64,000 bases of DNA, from positions 124,001 through 188,000 of the forward strand of contig NZ_PDWQ01000003.1 of NCBI RefSeq assembly GCF_010211745.1, written 5' to 3'. This stretch comes from Pseudoxanthomonas kalamensis DSM 18571 (GTDB taxonomy: Bacteria > Pseudomonadota > Gammaproteobacteria > Xanthomonadales > Xanthomonadaceae). This document shows positions 36,290 through 44,557 of the stretch, in pieces. The notes below the pieces were generated by a model. It worked only from the letters and a program-made list of their open reading frames with translations, did not search any database and had not been told where the DNA came from. A program made the position numbers and the translations under genes. Every line of letters starts with the position of its first letter. The stretch's first letter is position 1.

Positions 36290-37147
36290 TCAGTCGCCGG
36301 TTTTCAGCCAGTGCAGACGCGATTCGGCGCCGGCTTCGCCGAGCGCATCGCGCAGGAAGGGCAGGGCCGGCGTCAGCGCCTGATCCAGTTGCCACGGCGG
36401 GTTCAGCAGCAGCATGCCGCTGCCGTTCAGGCGCAGCGGCGAATCGTCGGGTCGCACCAGCAGTTCGGCGAGGAAAGCCGATCTGACCGGCAATGCGGCG
36501 GCTTCGCGGAAGAACGACGCCAGGCTGCGCCGTTGCTTGATCGGATACCACACCGCCCAGCTTGCCGTCGGCCAGCGCTGCAGGCCTTCGCGCAATGCGG
36601 CCAGCACCTGCGGGTATTCGGCATCCTGCGCTTCGTACGGCGGGTCGATCAGTACCAGTCCGCGGGCGAACGTGTTGCCGTCCGCGCGTGGCGGCAACAG
36701 CGCCCTGACCGCGGCATAGCCGTCGCGCGCGTGCACGGCGACCCGTGGATCGTGGTCGAACAGCCGTTTCAGCGCGGCGGCTTCCTCGGCCTGAAGCTCG
36801 CAGGCGGCGAGCCGGTCCTGTTCGCGCATCGCCTGCGCGATCAGCAACGGCGAGCCCGGGTAGGCCAGCAGCGCACCGACCGGGTTGTCGGCGGCGACCG
36901 CCTGCAGGTAGTCGCGCACTGCGGCAGGCGGATCCGGCTGCCCGTACAGGCGGCCGATGCCGTCGTCGGCTTCGGCCGTGCGCCGGCTTTCCTCGGCCGA
37001 CAGCAGGTAGCGGCCGCGGCCGGCGTGGGTGTCCAGCACGAAGAACGGCGCTGGCTTGCGTTTCAGTGCGTCCAGCACGGCCAGCAGCACCACGTGCTTG
37101 AGCACGTCGGCATGGTTGCCGGCATGGAAGGCGTGTCGATAGTTCAC
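36290..37147 (-). CDS. rlmJ: 23S rRNA (adenine-2030-N6)-methyltransferase RlmJ
   Basis: 285 aa from GTG 37147, which gives VNYRHAFHAGNHADVLKH, matching the family N-terminus. It methylates A2030 of 23S rRNA. It has the SAM-site residues FVLDTHAGRGRY and the catalytic motif LIDPPYE. Upstream in-frame starts exist but would overlap the divergent creB gene. No good ribosome-binding site was seen. Confidence 0.92.
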   Translation of the reverse strand: MNYRHAFHAGNHADVLKHVVLLAVLDALKRKPAPFFVLDTHAGRGRYLLSAEESRRTAEADDGIGRLYGQPDPPAAVRDYLQAVAADNPVGALLAYPGSPLLIAQAMREQDRLAACELQAEEAAALKRLFDHDPRVAVHARDGYAAVRALLPPRADGNTFARGLVLIDPPYEAQDAEYPQVLAALREGLQRWPTASWAVWYPIKQRRSLASFFREAAALPVRSAFLAELLVRPDDSPLRLNGSGMLLLNPPWQLDQALTPALPFLRDALGEAGAESRLHWLKTGD

Positions 37148-37178
37148 GCCGGAAGGATAGCCGGTATGCTTGCCGCCC

Positions 37179-37853
37179 ATGTCGACCGTATTGATCGTCG
37201 AGGACGAGCCGGCCATCGCCGACACCCTGCTGTACGCGCTGCGCAGCGAGGGCTACCAGGCGCAGCACTGCGCGCTGGGGCGGCAGGCGCTGCAACTGCT
37301 GCGGGAGTCGGCTTTCGACGTGGTGGTGCTGGACGTGGGCCTGCCCGACCTGGGCGGCTTCGAGGTGTGCCGCGAATTGCGCCGCTTCAGCGAGGTGCCG
37401 GTGATCTTCCTGACCGCGCGCAACGACGAGATCGACCGCGTGCTGGGGCTGGAACTGGGCGCCGACGACTACGTGACCAAGCCGTTCTCGCCGCGCGAGA
37501 TGGTGGCGCGGGTGCGCGCGCGGTTGCGCCGTTCCGGTGGTGCCGAGGAGGGTGGCTGGGCGCAGCGCGGCGATTTCGCCATCGACCGCGAAGGTCGGCG
37601 CATCCGCTATCGCGATGCGGCGCTGGAGCTGACCCGCTACGAATTCGCGCTGCTGGCGGCTTTGCTGCAGCGGCCCGGCGCCATCCTCAGCCGCGCACAG
37701 CTGATGGATCGCGGCTGGGACAGCGACAGCGACAGCGCCGACCGTACCGTGGACACCCACATCAAGACCTTGCGCGCCAAGCTGCGGGTGGCGGGCGCCG
37801 ATCCCGACCCGATCCGCACCCATCGCGGCCTGGGTTATTCGCTGGAGGCCTGA
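37179..37853 (+). CDS. creB: Response regulator CreB (OmpR family)
   Basis: 224 aa from ATG 37179 (TTG 37170 is an alternative). The receiver domain has EDEP acidic residues, phosphoacceptor Asp52 in VVLDVGLPD and the conserved Lys in YVTKPFSPRE. A winged-helix DNA-binding domain follows (RTVDTHIKTLRAKL). Identity as CreB rests on the following kinase gene, the creD homologue after that, and a cre-tag-like site before creD. Its stop is one base from the creC start. Confidence 0.9.
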   Translation: MSTVLIVEDEPAIADTLLYALRSEGYQAQHCALGRQALQLLRESAFDVVVLDVGLPDLGGFEVCRELRRFSEVPVIFLTARNDEIDRVLGLELGADDYVTKPFSPREMVARVRARLRRSGGAEEGGWAQRGDFAIDREGRRIRYRDAALELTRYEFALLAALLQRPGAILSRAQLMDRGWDSDSDSADRTVDTHIKTLRAKLRVAGADPDPIRTHRGLGYSLEA

Positions 37854-37854
37854 G

Positions 37855-39294
37855 ATGCGCCTCGGCCTGCGGCTGTTCCTGGGCTTCTTCCTGATCGTCG
37901 GTCTGGCCGCGTTCTTCGTGATGCGGGTGTTCGTCGCCGAGGTCAAGCCGGGCGTGCGCCAGGCGATCGAATCGACCCTGGTCGACACCGCCAACGTGCT
38001 GGCGGAGATGGCGGCGCAGGACCTGGCCGCCGGGCGCATCGCCGACGGCGCTTTCGCCGCCGAAGTGCAGGCGGCACAAGCGCGGCGGCTGGGTGCGCAT
38101 GTCTGGCGGTTCCCGAAGGACAGTGTCGATTTTCGCGTGACCGTCACCGACGCGCAGGGGATCGTGGTGTTCGATTCGGAAGGCCGCGACCTCGGACGCG
38201 ACAATTCGCGCTGGAACGACGTCTACCGGACCCTGCGCGGCGAATACGGCGCGCGTTCCAGCCCGGAACGGCCCGGCGACGACAGCGAGACGGTGATGCA
38301 CGTGGCCGCGCCGATCTACGCACCCGATGACCCGGAACGGCTGATCGGGGTGCTGACCGTAGCCCAGCCGAACCGCGCCTACGAGCCGTTCATCGTCGCC
38401 AGCCAGCGTCAGATCCTGCGCCAGGGCGCGTGGCTGATCGGCTTGTCGGCGCTGATCGGGCTGGCAGTGACGTTCTGGCTGATGTGGCGAATCAACCGCC
38501 TGACCCGCTATGCGCAGGCGGTCAGCGCCGGCACCCCGGCACCGCCGCCGCCGCAGGGACGCGACCAGATCGGCCAGCTCGGCCGCGCGCTGGAGGCGAT
38601 GCGGACCAAGCTGGAAGGCAAGGCCTACGTCGAGCAGTACGTGCAATCGCTGACCCACGAGATGAAGAGTCCGCTGGCGGCGATCCGCGGCGCGGCCGAG
38701 CTGTTGCAGGAACCGTTGCCGGAGGCCGAGCGGCAGCGCTTCACCCGCAGCATCCAGGACCAGGAGCAGCGGCTGACCGAGACCATCGACAAGCTGCTGG
38801 CGCTGGCCGAGGTCGAGCAGCACGGCTGGCTGCAGAAGCGCGAGCGGGTGGATGTGGGCAGCCTGCTGGCGCAACTGTCGGCACAGGCCGCACCGCGACT
38901 GCAGGCGGCTGGCCTGAGGTTGTCGTTGACGCCGCCGCCGTCCGCGCTGGCGGTGCAGGGCGATCCGTACCTGCTGCGGCAGGCACTGTCCAACCTGCTG
39001 GACAACGCGATCGCCTTTTCGCCGCAAGGTGGCGAGATCGGCATCGACGTGCAGGTTGCGGGCGATCAGCTGACGATCGCCGTGCGCGACCACGGGCCGG
39101 GCGTTCCCGATTACGCGCTGGAACGGGTGTTCGAACGTTTTTATTCATTGGCCCGTCCGGGCAGCGGCCAGCGCAGCTCCGGACTGGGGCTGCCGTTCGT
39201 GCGCGAGGTGGCGCGCCTGCACGGCGGCAGCGTCGCCTTGCGCAACCATCCCGAAGGCGGCGCACAGGCAGAATTGCAGCTGCCGCTGGCTTGA
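37855..39294 (+). CDS. creC: Sensor histidine kinase CreC
   Basis: 479 aa. Two membrane segments (about residues 5-24 and 186-210) flank a periplasmic sensor domain. A HAMP-like linker comes next, then the H-box LTHEMKSPLAAIRG with His268, an N-box NLLDNAIAF and G-boxes (DHGPGVP, SSGLGLPFV). It should phosphorylate CreB in response to envelope or metabolic signals. In related bacteria the system responds to cell-wall damage and some beta-lactams. Confidence 0.92.
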   Translation: MRLGLRLFLGFFLIVGLAAFFVMRVFVAEVKPGVRQAIESTLVDTANVLAEMAAQDLAAGRIADGAFAAEVQAAQARRLGAHVWRFPKDSVDFRVTVTDAQGIVVFDSEGRDLGRDNSRWNDVYRTLRGEYGARSSPERPGDDSETVMHVAAPIYAPDDPERLIGVLTVAQPNRAYEPFIVASQRQILRQGAWLIGLSALIGLAVTFWLMWRINRLTRYAQAVSAGTPAPPPPQGRDQIGQLGRALEAMRTKLEGKAYVEQYVQSLTHEMKSPLAAIRGAAELLQEPLPEAERQRFTRSIQDQEQRLTETIDKLLALAEVEQHGWLQKRERVDVGSLLAQLSAQAAPRLQAAGLRLSLTPPPSALAVQGDPYLLRQALSNLLDNAIAFSPQGGEIGIDVQVAGDQLTIAVRDHGPGVPDYALERVFERFYSLARPGSGQRSSGLGLPFVREVARLHGGSVALRNHPEGGAQAELQLPLA

Positions 39295-39307
39295 ACGGCG
39301 GTCCGAC

Positions 39308-39323
39308 TTCACCGTCGCTTCAT
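39308..39323 (+). promoter_or_regulatory. Cre-tag-like CreB binding site before creD
   Basis: TTCACCGTCGCTTCAT is the direct repeat TTCAC-N6-TTCAT, which differs by one base from the established CreB site TTCAC-N6-TTCAC. It lies 79-94 bases before the creD start codon, the position expected for CreB-activated creD expression. Confidence 0.7.
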
Positions 39324-39401
39324 CCCCGCTTCGGTCCGGCTTGACCCGGACCCGGCACGCTGCGCGCCGTGTTCAACCAACCGGACGGGGCGAAAACCAC
39401 C

Positions 39402-40736
39402 ATGAAGTCACTCAAGCTGCTGCTGCGTTTCCTGATCATCGGCGGGCTGGTCATCCTGCTGCTGGTGCCGCTGACGCTGATCCGCGGCACCATCCACGAG
39501 CGCGAAAGCTATCGCAACGAGGCCAGCGACCGGGTCGCGCGCAGCACGGCCGGTGCGCAACGCGTGCTGGGGCCGTTGCGCGCGGTGCCATGGACCGATA
39601 TCCGCGTGGTCGAATACACCGACGACAAGGGCGTGCCGCGCAAGCGCACGGAAAAGAGCCGGCATGTCGCGCTGCAGGCGCCGCTGGAGCTGAAGGCCGA
39701 CGGCCGGCTGGCGCCGGAAACGCGCAAGGTCGGTCTGTTCGAAGTGCGTGTCTACACCTGGACCGGCACCCTGCATGCGGTATTCGACGATGCGCTGCCG
39801 CCGCTCGAGGCGGGCGCCAGCCGCGAATACGGCACGCCGTACCTGCTGCTGGGCGTCTCCGACGTGCGCGGTCTGGTCGGCACGCCGCGCCTGAGCGTGG
39901 ACGGACAGGCGCTGAAGTTCGTCCCCGGCAGCCGCGATTTCGACGAATCGATTTCCGGGGTCAGTGCGGAACTGCCGGCGGTTGCTGCCGATTCCGCGCC
40001 GGGGAAAATCGTCGACATCGAACTGGCCCTGGCCGGCACCGAATCCTTCGCCATGGTGCCGGTGGCCGACAGCAACCACATCGCGCTGGCGTCCGACTGG
40101 CCGCATCCGTCGTTCGCCGGCGATTTCCTGCCGACCACGCGCAACGTGCACCCGGACGGTTCCGGCTTCGAAGCCGACTGGCAGATATCCTCGCTGGCCA
40201 GCCAGGCGCAGGGGCAGTTGCAACGCCTCGGCGATGAGAACCATCACGGCAGCCTGGACCAGTTGCACGTTTCGCTGGTCGATCCGATCGATGTCTACAC
40301 CCAGGCCGACCGCGCCAGCAAGTACGGCATCCTGTTCGTGGTACTGACCTTCGTCGGTTTCGCCCTGTTCGAACTGATCAAGCGGTTGCCGATCCATCCG
40401 CTGCAGTACCTGCTGGTCGGGCTGGCGCTGGCGGTGTTCTTCCTGCTGCTGCTGAGCCTGTCCGAGCATATCGAATTCTGGAAGGCCTACGTGGTATCGG
40501 CCGTGGCCTGCATCGGTCTGCAGTTCGTGTATCTGTCCGGAGTGCTGAAAAGCTGGCTGCGGGCGGCCGGGTTCGCCGCGATGCTGACCGCGCTGTACGG
40601 CGTGCTCTACAGCCTGCTGGTGTCGGAAGACAACGCCCTGCTGATGGGCTCGCTGCTGCTGTTCGGCATCCTCAGCGCGATCATGTGGATCACCCGCAAG
40701 GTCGACTGGTACGCGCTGGGCAGTTCGCTGCGCTGA
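39402..40736 (+). CDS. creD: Inner-membrane protein CreD
   Basis: 444 aa from ATG 39402. One N-terminal membrane segment (LLLRFLIIGGLVILLLVPL) is followed by a large periplasmic domain to about residue 305 and then five or six C-terminal membrane helices, with the signature SDRASKYGILFV-like segment before them. CreD is the major target of CreBC in Enterobacteria, Aeromonas and Stenotrophomonas and helps maintain the envelope. Its molecular activity is unknown. Confidence 0.93.
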   Translation: MKSLKLLLRFLIIGGLVILLLVPLTLIRGTIHERESYRNEASDRVARSTAGAQRVLGPLRAVPWTDIRVVEYTDDKGVPRKRTEKSRHVALQAPLELKADGRLAPETRKVGLFEVRVYTWTGTLHAVFDDALPPLEAGASREYGTPYLLLGVSDVRGLVGTPRLSVDGQALKFVPGSRDFDESISGVSAELPAVAADSAPGKIVDIELALAGTESFAMVPVADSNHIALASDWPHPSFAGDFLPTTRNVHPDGSGFEADWQISSLASQAQGQLQRLGDENHHGSLDQLHVSLVDPIDVYTQADRASKYGILFVVLTFVGFALFELIKRLPIHPLQYLLVGLALAVFFLLLLSLSEHIEFWKAYVVSAVACIGLQFVYLSGVLKSWLRAAGFAAMLTALYGVLYSLLVSEDNALLMGSLLLFGILSAIMWITRKVDWYALGSSLR

Positions 40737-40750
40737 ACGGAGGAGCCGAC

Positions 40751-41137
40751 ATGCTGGATGCCGATACCGTCCATCGTCGCGCCCGCCGGGTGCTGCCGTC
40801 ATCCATCGACACCTGTGGCGTGCTGCTGCAGGACGCGCGTCCGCCGGCGCTGGCCTCGCTGTTGCTGCCGTTGCGGCGCAAATCCAGCGGCGCGCTTGCC
40901 TTCCAGCTGTCGCACGACACCGTGCGGGCGCTGCGGCAGTCGCCGCAGGCCTGCCTGGATGCCGCGTTGACCGCGCGCAGCGGTTTGACCCGGCAGGGGC
41001 CGCCGGCGCGCTACCGGCGCTGGCGTCGCGCCGTGCTCGACGCGCTGGAGGTGTGGTTCACCACCCGGCTGGACGGCAAGGCGACCCTGCTGCTGGTTCC
41101 GGCCGAGGCGCTCGCCGTTTATCTGTGGCGCGATTGA
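40751..41137 (+). CDS. Hypothetical protein downstream of creD
   Basis: 128 aa. ATG 40751 is preceded by a good GGAGGAG site, 14 bases after the creD stop, so it is probably in the same transcript. The sequence is Ala/Leu/Arg-rich with no membrane segment, no cysteine cluster and no motif I recognise. It includes RRARRVLPSSIDTCG at the start and ends VYLWRD. Function unknown. Confidence 0.65.
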   Translation: MLDADTVHRRARRVLPSSIDTCGVLLQDARPPALASLLLPLRRKSSGALAFQLSHDTVRALRQSPQACLDAALTARSGLTRQGPPARYRRWRRAVLDALEVWFTTRLDGKATLLLVPAEALAVYLWRD

Positions 41138-41196
41138 GCAGGAGGCAACGCTCGCGCGATCTCGCCCCGGCCGGTGGCGTGCGCTAGAGTCCAAGG

Positions 41197-41811
41197 ATGG
41201 ATTCCACGCACGCCACCGGCCTTTCCGTCGCGATCTTCGGCGGCGAGGCGATCGCCCCGCACCTGGACGACGTGGCGCGCTTGCGCATGGAGGTGTTCCG
41301 CGACTGGCCATACCTGTACGACGGCGACATGGCCTACGAGCGCGATTACCTGGCCGCCTACGCGCGTTCGCCGCGCAGCCTGTTCGTGCTGGTCTTCGAG
41401 GACGAACGTGTGGTCGGCGCTTCGACCGGTTTGCCGCTGCTGGACGACACCCCGGCCTTCCGCGCGCCGTTCGCCGGAGGCGACGTGGACGCCGCACGGG
41501 TGTTCTATTTCGGCGAATCGGTGCTGCTGCCCGAATGCCGCGGTCGCGGCATCGGCCATGCCTTCTTCGACGCGCGCGAAGTACATGCGCGTCGGCTGGG
41601 GTATCGCTGGACGGCTTTCTGCGCGGTCGATCGCGATGACGACGATCCGCGTCGCCCGGCAGGCCATCGCGGCAACGAGGCGTTCTGGCGCAAGCGCGGC
41701 TACCGGCGGCAGCCGGAGATGACGATGCAGCTGCCGTGGGAAGAGCCCGGGCAGGGCGAGGTGATCCATCCGTTGACGTTCTGGCTGCGCGACTGGGAGG
41801 AACCGGCATGA
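41197..41811 (+). CDS. GNAT-family N-acetyltransferase
   Basis: 204 aa. The acetyl-CoA binding motif is RGRGIGHAFFDAR, preceded by a beta-strand with YFGESVLLPEC. The substrate cannot be deduced. Its stop overlaps the start of a nitrilase-family gene (ATGA), so the two proteins are probably made together and act in one pathway. Confidence 0.87.
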   Translation: MDSTHATGLSVAIFGGEAIAPHLDDVARLRMEVFRDWPYLYDGDMAYERDYLAAYARSPRSLFVLVFEDERVVGASTGLPLLDDTPAFRAPFAGGDVDAARVFYFGESVLLPECRGRGIGHAFFDAREVHARRLGYRWTAFCAVDRDDDDPRRPAGHRGNEAFWRKRGYRRQPEMTMQLPWEEPGQGEVIHPLTFWLRDWEEPA

Positions 41812-42689
41812 GGATCGCGGTGGCGAAATATCCGGTCGGCAAGCCCGGGAAATTTTCCGCGTTCGCGGACAAACAGGAGCGCCTGGTCGGCGACGCCGCC
41901 GAGCAGGGCGCGCAGCTGGCGGTGCTGCCTGAGTACCTGTCGCTGGAACTGGCCTCGTGCTTCGCGTCGGAAGTGCAGGTCGACCTGCAGGCCACGCTGG
42001 CCGCGGTGCAGCCCTTGCACGAGGAATGGATGGCGCTGTTCTCGGCGCTGGCGGTGCAGTACCGGCTGCATCTGCTCGCCGGCAGCTTCCTGCTGCGCAA
42101 CGCGGAAGGCCGCTACCGCAACCGCGCGTACTGGTTTTCGCCCGATGGCCGCCATGGCTGGCAGGACAAGCTGCAGTTGACCGGGTTCGAGAAGGCGACC
42201 GGGGTCATCGACGGTGGCGATGTCTTGCGGGTGTTCGATGTCGCCGGCGTGCGCGCCGGCATCGCGGTCTGCTACGACAGCGAATTCCCGCTGCCGGTGC
42301 GGGCGCAATGCGAAGCCGGCGCGCGGCTGTTGCTGGTGCCCAGTTGCACCGACACCGACGCCGGTGCGATGCGCGTGCGCATCGGCTGCCTGGCGCGTGC
42401 GCTGGAGAACCGGATCTTTGTCGCCCAGGCGGTGACCGCCGGTGAAGCACCATGGAATCCGGCGCTGGACGTCAATACCGGCGAGGCGACGATCTACGCG
42501 CCGATGGATCGCGGCTTCCCCGCCGACGGCATCGTCGCGCAGACGCGCGGCGATCAGGTCTGGGCGCTGGCCGATCTGGATTTCGAGGCGTTCGAATCAA
42601 GCCGCGCGCAGGCGCAGGTTGCCAACGACCGCGACTGGGACCGACAACTGGCCCCGGCCATCGCCCGCGCCAGGGTGGAGCGGTTGTAG
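41808..42689 (+). CDS. Carbon-nitrogen hydrolase (nitrilase superfamily)
   Basis: 293 aa from ATG 41808. The catalytic triad of the family is complete: Glu42 in LPEYL, Lys121 in WQDKLQLT and Cys155 in AVCYDSEFP. It probably hydrolyses an amide or N-carbamoyl bond in the cytoplasm. It is translationally coupled to the GNAT gene, a pairing suggesting modification followed by hydrolysis of the same small molecule. The substrate is unknown. Confidence 0.9.
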   Translation: MRIAVAKYPVGKPGKFSAFADKQERLVGDAAEQGAQLAVLPEYLSLELASCFASEVQVDLQATLAAVQPLHEEWMALFSALAVQYRLHLLAGSFLLRNAEGRYRNRAYWFSPDGRHGWQDKLQLTGFEKATGVIDGGDVLRVFDVAGVRAGIAVCYDSEFPLPVRAQCEAGARLLLVPSCTDTDAGAMRVRIGCLARALENRIFVAQAVTAGEAPWNPALDVNTGEATIYAPMDRGFPADGIVAQTRGDQVWALADLDFEAFESSRAQAQVANDRDWDRQLAPAIARARVERL

Positions 42690-42717
42690 TCGGAAGGCAG
42701 TCGCGCCGGAATCCGGT

Positions 42718-43275
42718 TCAGCCGCCCAGCAGGCGCACGCCGGGGACCAGCCAGACCGACAGGCTGGCCAGCGCCACGCCGATGCCGGTGGCCGCGAGCA
42801 CGTCGCTGGGGTAGTGCAGCCCCAGCACCACGCGCGAGGCTGCGACGCAGGCGCTGAACGGGATCAGCAGCCAAGCCAGGGCCGGGTAGTGCGACAACGC
42901 GACCAGGCTGAACGACACCGCATGCAGGGTATGCCCGGAGGGGAAGCTGAATTCGTCCAGCGGCGCCACCCAGGCCTGGATGCGGGTGTCGGAGGCGAAC
43001 GGGCGCGGGCGCCGGGTCCAGCGCTTCAGCGCCTTGTACAGCAGCAGCGCGGTCACTCCGGTGGCGGCCATGTGCGCGGATGCGGCCAGGCCGTCAATGC
43101 CGTCGACCAGCAGCAACGCGCCCATCAGCACGTACCAGAACACGCCATCGCCCAGCCGGCTGACGACGGCGAAGAAGCGCCGCACCGCCCGCCATTCGCC
43201 CCAGCGATTGGCGCGCAGGCACCAGCCGGCATCGTGCCGGGCCATCGGATAGCTACGCGGCGGCAGCGGATGCAT
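42718..43275 (-). CDS. PAP2-family membrane phosphatase
   Basis: 185 aa from ATG 43275, chosen for the strong GGAGGAAG site before it. The phosphatase signature is complete: KALKRWTRRPRP, PSGHTLHAV and SRVVLGLHYPSD, with about five membrane helices. It should remove phosphate from a lipid or polyprenyl phosphate at the inner membrane. It overlaps the upstream glycosyltransferase gene by 23 bases, and the two likely act on the same lipid pathway. Confidence 0.9.
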   Translation of the reverse strand: MHPLPPRSYPMARHDAGWCLRANRWGEWRAVRRFFAVVSRLGDGVFWYVLMGALLLVDGIDGLAASAHMAATGVTALLLYKALKRWTRRPRPFASDTRIQAWVAPLDEFSFPSGHTLHAVSFSLVALSHYPALAWLLIPFSACVAASRVVLGLHYPSDVLAATGIGVALASLSVWLVPGVRLLGG

Positions 43276-44395
43276 GGCTCTTCCTCCGATCGATCAAACC
43301 GGCCAGCAGGGCATCGAAATCGGCGGCGACCTGCTCCGGGTGCAGGCGCTGCATGGTCTGGCAACCGGCGCGGCCCATCGCCCGGCGCTTGCTGTCGTCC
43401 GCGGCCAACTCCAGTGCGGCGGCGACGAAGGCATCGTCGTCGCGCACGGCGTAGCCCTGGGTGCCGCTTTCCAGATGCTCGCGTGCGGCGCCGTAGTCGA
43501 AGGCGACGGTGGCCACGCCGCTGGCCATCGCTTCCAGGGTCACGTTGCCGAAGGTTTCGCTGTGGCTGGCGAACAGGAACAGGTCGCCGCTGGCGAAGTG
43601 CCGGGCCAGGTCGTCGCCACGGCGCACGCCGCAGAACACGAAATCCGGATTCTGCGCTGCCAGCTGTTCGCGGGCCGGGCCGTCGCCAACCCAGACATAG
43701 CGGGCATCCGGTCGTCGTTTCTGCAATTCGCGGAAGGCGCGCACGGCCAGATCCAGATTCTTCTCCGGAGCGATGCGGCCGACATAGATCACCACCAGCT
43801 CATCCTCGTCGACGCCCCATTCGGCGCGCAGCGCCGGGTCGCGGCGGCTGGCCCCGAATTGCGCGGTATCGACCGCGCGCGCCAGCCGCACCACGCTGCG
43901 GAAGCCGTTGCCGGACAGGAAGTCGGCCAGCTCCTGGGTCGGCACCAGGGTGCCGTCGGCGCCATTGTGGAAACGCCGCATCCAGCGCAGCGCCGTGCCC
44001 TGCAGGAACGGAAAGCCGTAGTCGCGCATGTATTCGTCGAAGCGGGTATGGAAGCCGGTCGCCGCCGGAATGCCCAGCCGCCGCGCCGCCCGCAGCGCCG
44101 ACCAGCCCAGCGGGCCTTCGGTGGCCACGTAGATGGCGTCCGGTGCTTCCGCCTCCCACAGCCGCGCCAGCGCACGCGGTGCCGGCAGGCCGAACTTCAG
44201 TCCCGGATAGCGCGGCAGGCCCATGCCGCGCACCAGCAGGTCGCCGTCGGCGGGCGAATCGCCGCCGTCCTGACGGGGACGGACCACCTGCACGTCATGG
44301 CCACGGGCACGCAGGCCGTTTTCCAGTCCCTGCACGGTCAGGGCGACGCCGTTGACCTCGGGCGGATAGGTTTCGGTGACGATGGCATAGCGCAT
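43253..44395 (-). CDS. Glycosyltransferase family 4 (GT1-type fold)
   Basis: 380 aa from ATG 44395. The N-terminus MRYAIVTETYPPEVNGVALT and the C-terminal sugar-nucleotide site SHSETFGNVTLEAMASGVATVA are typical of GT4 enzymes that glycosylate diacylglycerol or phosphatidyl-inositol. VIYVGRIAPEKNL joins the two Rossmann domains. It overlaps a PAP2 phosphatase gene. A role in glycolipid formation is inferred from that pairing. Confidence 0.9.
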   Translation of the reverse strand: MRYAIVTETYPPEVNGVALTVQGLENGLRARGHDVQVVRPRQDGGDSPADGDLLVRGMGLPRYPGLKFGLPAPRALARLWEAEAPDAIYVATEGPLGWSALRAARRLGIPAATGFHTRFDEYMRDYGFPFLQGTALRWMRRFHNGADGTLVPTQELADFLSGNGFRSVVRLARAVDTAQFGASRRDPALRAEWGVDEDELVVIYVGRIAPEKNLDLAVRAFRELQKRRPDARYVWVGDGPAREQLAAQNPDFVFCGVRRGDDLARHFASGDLFLFASHSETFGNVTLEAMASGVATVAFDYGAAREHLESGTQGYAVRDDDAFVAAALELAADDSKRRAMGRAGCQTMQRLHPEQVAADFDALLAGLIDRRKSHASAAAA

Positions 44396-44557
44396 GCACA
44401 GCTCCACGTTTTGCCCATGCTGCTAAGGTTGCGTGAAGCGGGCATGTCAAGCGGATGACCGCGGGATGACGCGGGCCCGGGCCCCGTCCTTCGGGCAAGC
44501 CCCTGCGAATCCCCGTACCATCCCGGATGACAGTCCGATTCCATGCAAGGAGTTCCG

